Shown here: one piece after another, positions 58,747 to 64,000 of the stretch | Numbering within the stretch: the first letter of the stretch is position 1 | How the letters are laid out: each line of letters begins with the position of its first letter | Assembly (NCBI GenBank): GCA_030268105.1 | Contig: BSDZ01000094.1 | Span: forward strand, 1,397,001 to 1,461,000 | DNA from: Volvox africanus | Taxonomy: Eukaryota > Chlorophyta > Chlorophyceae > Chlamydomonadales > Volvocaceae | Direction of reading: 5' to 3' | Length of the DNA: 64,000 nt | Translations under genes and position numbers: made by a program | The notes under the pieces: model-generated | The model's database searches: none | What the model was told of the DNA's origin: nothing | The model's input: only the letters and a program-made list of their open reading frames with translations

Positions 58747-60749
58747 TCATGCCTTGACAACCTGCGCAAGCGTCTTGCTCTTATCGTCATCCAGCTCGGA
58801 AACCTTTTTCAGGGCAATCGCCAGCTTGGTGGGAACCGCTTTAATGCCCGTTGCCAGCTTCTGCGCAGGCTGCTTTGCGAGCCGTGCAATCGTCGCATAC
58901 AGCTGCGCTTTCGTGGGGAGGTTCTCGCACTTCTTGAGCTGCACGACAAAAAACATAAGACAAGCGCACGAGAAACCGACGTAACGAAGCACTTCATTCT
59001 GCTCCACAAGAACGTTGCCCGTTCACCATAATGCGCGTGCGTGCGCGTTTAAAGTGCGTTGCACATTGAAAAGAACGAGTTATGGATGTATGGATCACAG
59101 TCATTTATGAATATTGTTCTAAGTACCCAGCGCACCTCTACCGCCGTGCCGTCCAGACCATGGGGTGAACACTATCCCGCGTTCCTTGAAAATTATATGC
59201 ATCTATAGAGCCCAGTGTGACCATCCTCAGCACCGATGGGGAATGTGCAGACGTCGTATTATATTCTTGCTTTTCCCTAGCGAAGAGCGGAGGCTCATAT
59301 CCCGTCCAACGTGCCCGCCTTTCCATCCCAATAGTTAACCTTCCTTCCTCCGCCCACCCAAATCCTCCTCCAAACAGAGATTGAAGTAGAATACTCCTGG
59401 TGAAAACTTACCTCAGCTGGCGTCAGGTACTTGCCCGACATGACCACGCACGAAACCTCCGTGGGGGGCTTAACCTCCTGGTTCTTGGCAGCCTGCTTCT
59501 TAGCCTCCGTGAAAAGGTCGTCCTCGAACTTGAAGTAGTGCTTCACAGCGTCCGCAATCTCCTCCTCGTTGACGAACACCCACGCGTTCTCACCCTGCAA
59601 CAGCACCGTGATACTTTTCATCATCCCAACAATGTAAATATCCAATTTACCATTCAACTCGTCCGTATGCCTGCATTCAATTGGGATGCAGATATATGGA
59701 CAGGTGCATTCAGGACCTTACACCAATTACAGCACGACTTTCGTAAGTAGCCAGCGGCCCCATCGGAAGGGGACAAGCTCCGAATCCATACGAGCGCACA
59801 TACTCACCGCCACCCGTGCCCGATGCCCAATGCTGGTGGCCTATAGACCTGCCCAACTCCGTACGCGCTAACCCCCTTACCTGCTTAATATGTCACCATG
59901 TCAGCTACAGCATCTAATGTCCATCCGTACATAACCAGTCAGCCCAGAAAACCTCCTTTCGCGACTTAATGCGCGCGAAGATGGGTTGCCGTCAGTCCAA
60001 CGGAATGCATGGCATGATCTGTGGACGGTGCATGCACGCCGACACTCTTCAAGGAGATGGTCCCTCCCCTGCCCAACGTCTTAATCGCAATGACACACCT
60101 ATATGTGACCGTTCTTGACATGACTCCCTAACCTTCGTAGTCCCCTTTTCCCCCTTGATCTGCCTTGATTCCCCCGTACCTGGCAGCCCTTCTCTGCGAG
60201 CGCCTCCCACCCCTGGGTTTGGGAGACGGCCACCTTCATCAAAGTATTCTTAGCCACATACACCGAGCAGTTCGGCGGCAGCCCCTTGCGGAATTTTTGG
60301 ATGGTGGGCACCTGCGCACATTCGCCGCGTGCTTAACACCACGACCGCAACTTAGCCCAAGGCTTCTGCCGCTCTTACGCTTAGATTCTTGAAGCGCATG
60401 CCAAACACAATAATGCTTTTGTCAAGCTTCTCCTTCAGGGTAGAGACGACCTCCTCCTTCTTCTGGCGAGTAATTGCATTGGTCACCTGTGAGGCGGGCC
60501 CAAGAACAAATGCTGAATGTTCGGACCGCAATATCTAAAATGCTCCTGCACATTCACGAACCTGCAGGCTCGCACGCTGCACCCGTGCGCTTGTGAACGC
60601 CTTGGGGCTGCAAGAGGCCCCTGCGAACTGGCTGCGCTGACCCCTGCGAAAGCAATCCATAGCCAACAAGGAAGCTAAGTACTAGAGCATTTAATCGACT
60701 GAACGACCCAAAATGACACGCACCGCAGGGCCATGTTGCACGTCTGCAT
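58747..60749 (-). CDS. PRPL10: plastid ribosomal protein uL10 precursor, 6 exons
   Basis: Exons 60749-60724, 60643-60562, 60486-60379, 60311-60180, 59594-59412 and 58938-58747 join in phase. The mature part ([100 protein letters not shown]) is the bacterial-type L10, base of the L7/L12 stalk, not the archaeal/eukaryotic P0. The two small first exons encode [17 protein letters not shown] and then a Ser/Ala/Arg-rich stretch ending ARVQRASLQ, a typical algal plastid transit peptide. Protein length about 240. The C-terminal part is longer and more Lys-rich than in bacteria ([15 protein letters not shown]). Confidence 0.93.
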
Positions 60750-61002
60750 AATTTTGTGAGGTGGGACACTTCACGCAATTTCAGCTAGTCGCGGTGCGCT
60801 CAACCGCGTGGTGTAGGATGCACGATGTAAAAAGTAATTACTAGTACAGGGCAAGAAAAGTAATGACAATGAGCATTGTGACCATGACTCCGCGCAGGGC
60901 CCTCCAGGGGCGCCGCCGCGAATGAACGTCCTCTTGAAGACGCGTTAGCACATATGTTCTCTCTCTTTCCTGCACCATAGGGGTAGGAACGGTGCGTCAC
61001 CA
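60750..61002. promoter_or_regulatory. shared divergent promoter region, plastid uL10 / cytosolic eS8
   Basis: 253 bp lie between the start codons of two ribosomal protein genes transcribed in opposite directions. No TATA box or other element is certain by eye. The arrangement would allow coordinated expression of a plastid and a cytosolic ribosomal protein. Confidence 0.6.
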
Positions 61003-62693
61003 TGGGTAAGTCGTTCTGAACATTTCACCACGGCCAAATTATGGCTTTGCAGTCGCATTTGCGAGACTATTGCTTTTTATAGGTTTTACACTCTAGCGTA
61101 AATTTAGCACTATTATATAATCACATCTCATCATGCAGGTATCTCACGCGACTCGCTGCATAAGCGGCGCGCCACGGGCGGCCGTAAGAAGCACTGGCGC
61201 AAGAAGAAGAAGTGAGCATTCCGGGCGGCCGGTTCAGGCTGGTACTCATTGTTAACTTTATGCATTAATCCTGGCGAGGAAGTGGCTTCATCATAGCGTC
61301 GTAGCTCTGGCGGCCGGGGCACCCGGCATTGCGGCAACAGAACAGGCGGCTTGCCGGAGGGGCAATTTATTACACTGGTTTCCTATTCCTAGGCAAACTT
61401 CCTTCATTTGAGAGCCCCAGGCAGCTTCATCATGAGCACCTACCAATTACCGTGTCCGGCAAAGCACGTCTATAATGGTTTTCAAGTGGGTCACACACAT
61501 TGGCATGATATGCAGATACGAGATGGGCCGTGTGCCGGCTAACACGAAGCTGAGCAGCAACGTGGCAATCCGGACATTGCGCGTGCGCGGTGGTCACACC
61601 AAGTTCCGTGCCCTGCGTCTGGACCACGGCAACTACTCTTGGGGCTCGGAGGTGCGCGTGTTCTAAGTTGCGAAGCTGCGACTGTTGTGGGTGAGCTAGT
61701 GTTAATGCCTTGTATTTGACTGCTGTTTGGGAGCCAGGACGTCCCCGCAATTATTCACTACCACCTTTTGCTTCCCTTTGCTAAATCATATTGTTGAATT
61801 GAGTCTATGAGGGGTGACTCCGTTGCACCAAGCTACCAGCGTCCGTTCAATGTCGTAGGGGAATTGTTGACGCGCAAAGATTACTGCCTACATGGCATAA
61901 TAGCCTACATGGCATGATTGCTCATCTTACCCGACCCTACCAGGCTGTTACCCGCAAGGTCCGCATCTTGGATGTGGTCTACAACGCTTCAAATAACGAG
62001 CTGGTGCGCACGCAAACCCTGGTAAAGAATGCTATCGTCCAGGTGGACGCAACGCCGTTCAAGCAGTGGTACCTGAAGCATTACAAGGTGGAACTGGGCG
62101 CTAAGAAGGACCAGCCCGACATAGCCCCTAAGCCGGAGGAGATCCAGGTAGGGCATCATTATGGAAGCGTCAGTTTCCATAAGTTAGATCAAAATGGTCG
62201 AAGATTATCTCCCCTGATTAGGGAAACTGCTCGTGACATCCATCACCAACTGCGAAACCTTGTTCCTATGCAAAATTGGGCATCCTGGTGTCGAGGGAGT
62301 TCGTGGGAATTTCCTCTTCTGAAGATATTTATTGCCAAGGCATCGGGAGTGGAAACAGAAGGATTTTGGCGGGTGTATGACTTTCGGATTGCCATAGGCT
62401 CGGGCAATGCCATCCATCGCACTTTCAATTTTCTTATGATCATGCTGATTACTGCGTGCACTCTTATCTGTCCATTGAAGGGCTCGAACCACGTGAAGCG
62501 GAAGATCAAGGAGCGTCTGCTGAAGCGCAAGCTGGACCCGCACCTCGCTGAGCAGTTCGCAACGGGCCGTCTGTTTGCCTGCATTGCATCGCGCCCAGGC
62601 CAATGCGGCCGCTGTGATGGTTACATCCTTGAGGGCAAGGAGCTGGAATTCTACATGAAGAAGATGCAGAAGAAGAAGTCGAAGGCTTCGTAA
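61003..62693 (+). CDS. RPS8: cytosolic ribosomal protein eS8, 5 exons
   Basis: Exons 61003-61006 (only ATGG before the first GTAAGT donor), 61139-61211, 61516-61651, 61944-62147 and 62481-62693 join in phase. Sequence: [93 protein letters not shown]-type segment [20 protein letters not shown], and [20 protein letters not shown] with a lysine tail. This is eS8 of the 40S subunit at its usual length (about 209). The four-base first coding exon, with the intron splitting the second codon, is a common arrangement in ribosomal protein genes. All splice sites are GT-AG. Confidence 0.97.
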
Positions 62694-62718
62694 ACATGGC
62701 CATTCTGGATTTCGGTGG

Positions 62719-62723
62719 TGTAA
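62719..62723 (+). terminator. TGTAA polyadenylation signal of RPS8
   Basis: TGTAA lies 26 bases after the RPS8 stop codon. Volvocine algae use TGTAA instead of AATAAA. Confidence 0.55.
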
Positions 62724-64000
62724 CAAGCCACTCACGTGCAATGTCAAGATCTTCCCAAATCCCTGCTGTGGCAACTGCCATTCGCATGTGCATCATCATC
62801 TTGGGTCTCATCATGTCTTTCACCCAGCTTAACCTGCTCCATTGCATCATGGCAGCTTGGTAACCCTATAGGGGTTATATAGCTCTCGGTCTACGACGTC
62901 AATCAAGGAAGCCCTTCATGGGAGATTTTGGAAACCTCATTATACCACATGTGGCCAAGCCAGCTTGGTATTCAGTCATGAGTTCGCGAAATTGTGGAAT
63001 ACCCCCATTATTGCAATTCGGTCTGTAGATGTACTTCTAACGGCGATTGGTAAGACTGTACTGTGTGAAACTCGTAACTATTCAAGCTTTTTAGGCAACC
63101 AGTATTTGATCATGTTGAGCGCCCTTGCCTGGGAGTCTAAAAGGGTAACTAAGCTGGCAGCGGACGTGGGTTCAAGAGAAGGGGGTCAAACAGATTACCT
63201 GATTTGTACAGCAGAGAGTTAGAAAAACAGGGCAGCAAGAGTAGACTACTTAATATTTAGCGAATCAGATCTCCATGGGAATGAAATATGCTGGGCTATT
63301 GAACAGGGATCTATAATTGTCTGGGATAGTTAGCGAGGCCCTATGCACGCTAGACCGGCCTGCGAGTAAATATCGTCATGGAGGGAGCCAGAAGCGGAGT
63401 GATGGCGGCGTGTGATTTTCAGGTGTCACCCCCCTGGCCTGTGCGTTGTGACCCTGGAGGATATATGCAGAAACGGCGCAGAGTGTTAATACAAAAAGAA
63501 ATCGCAATTATGCCTCAAACAGTGGTAAAGAGCGACGTAAACTAATCGCATAATACTTAGCGTGTGATGGCAGTGGCCATTCATACTACTTTCCGCGAGG
63601 AAGAGGAGGAATCAAGGCTCCACAGGGCCCGACCGCCTGAACGTTCTAGCTGGAGTTCGGCAAGCACCATAGGGGTGGCGGACGTACCATTTTGTACAGG
63701 TATTGATATGAACACTGCGATTACCTTTATGGGGCTCCTTTCCCTGCTTTTCCTCACACAGTGGTTCACCCTTTACCTTGGAAACCGAAACTTCTTTCAT
63801 TTATAATACGCCGTAACCCTGAACAAGGCACTTGCTGATGGCATCAGAGCGCACAGCCCAAATGTTTCTCGACGGGCTGTGATTGCGGACCCAGTTGTGT
63901 TGGTACCCTTGGGACGGCTTGCAATGCCCTCATCATTGCAGACCCCAGTACAACCCCAACTGCCTCCCACGCTCGTTCGTGATTCTATGTAAATCAGTCT
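62724..64000. other. intergenic stretch at the right edge
   Basis: No recognised gene. A plus-strand frame at about 63564-63806 (NTAITFMGLLSLLFLTQWF hydrophobic end) and an adjacent open stretch at 63811-63992 (KALADGIRAHSPNVSRRAVI) look mildly protein-like but share no frame and have no family match. Confidence 0.35.

Noticed and set aside
62480..62500. GGCTCGAACC string resembling a tRNA B box
   Set aside because: It is codons of the last RPS8 exon and no tRNA cloverleaf can be drawn around it.

Overview
This is nuclear DNA from a green alga, most likely a chlamydomonadalean/volvocine species. The genes are rich in short introns with GT-AG borders. Protein stretches are broken by Ala/Ser/Gly and Pro homopolymers. 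TGTAA motifs (the polyadenylation signal used by this group) follow some stop codons, and a short tract of TTTTAGGG units, the Chlamydomonas-type telomere repeat, lies at 32.2 kb. Plastid targeting sequences and a proline-rich secreted protein also fit. Gene models below were assembled by eye from splice sites, reading-phase continuity and protein-family motifs.

Layout. 1-97: last visible exon of a minus-strand ABC-transporter ATPase. 1.5-7.7 kb: translation-factor-like GTPase of the GTPBP1/GTPBP2 family. 7.7-11.1 kb: gene-poor. 11.1-18.7 kb (minus): complete 12-exon threonyl-tRNA synthetase with two possible starts, head to head with a GNAT acetyltransferase (18.7-20.1 kb). 20.4-21.8 kb: AT-rich stretch with an orphan ORF and a perfect hairpin. 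21.9-26.5 kb: secreted copper-monooxygenase-like protein (LPMO, chitin-binding type-4 fold) with a proline-rich linker and cysteine-rich tail; a decayed copy of one of its exons sits at 28.1 kb. 29.7-31.2 kb (minus): metacaspase-like protease. 32.7-35.8 kb (minus): five-bladed beta-propeller glycosidase-like protein. 36.1-37.2 kb: HIT-triad nucleotide hydrolase with an organelle presequence. 37.6-39.0 kb (minus): cytosolic ribosomal protein uS13 (RPS18). 41.4-44.5 kb (minus): a broken SERAC1-like hydrolase, a frameshifted GNAT gene and a SAM methyltransferase. 46.0-47.1 kb (minus): a nuclease-fold-like protein.

47.7-54 kb is the accessory part. It holds an AT-rich island of broken ORFs, including a cysteine-protease-like pseudogene whose motifs recall large DNA viruses of algae, followed directly by a Ty3/gypsy retroelement with an internal deletion and a nonsense codon. 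A possible two-exon DM9-like gene follows at 54.3-54.9 kb.

55.1-62.7 kb returns to housekeeping genes: UDP-galactopyranose mutase (minus), plastid ribosomal protein uL10 (minus), and cytosolic ribosomal protein eS8 (plus), the last two sharing a 253-bp divergent promoter region. Four genes serve translation in two compartments (cytosolic uS13 and eS8, plastid uL10, and ThrRS probably for cytosol plus an organelle), and the GTPBP-type GTPase is linked to the same process. Because at least seven multi-exon genes here keep phase across every intron I could resolve, the frameshifts in the SERAC1-like, GNAT and virus-like genes are more likely real decay than sequencing error.
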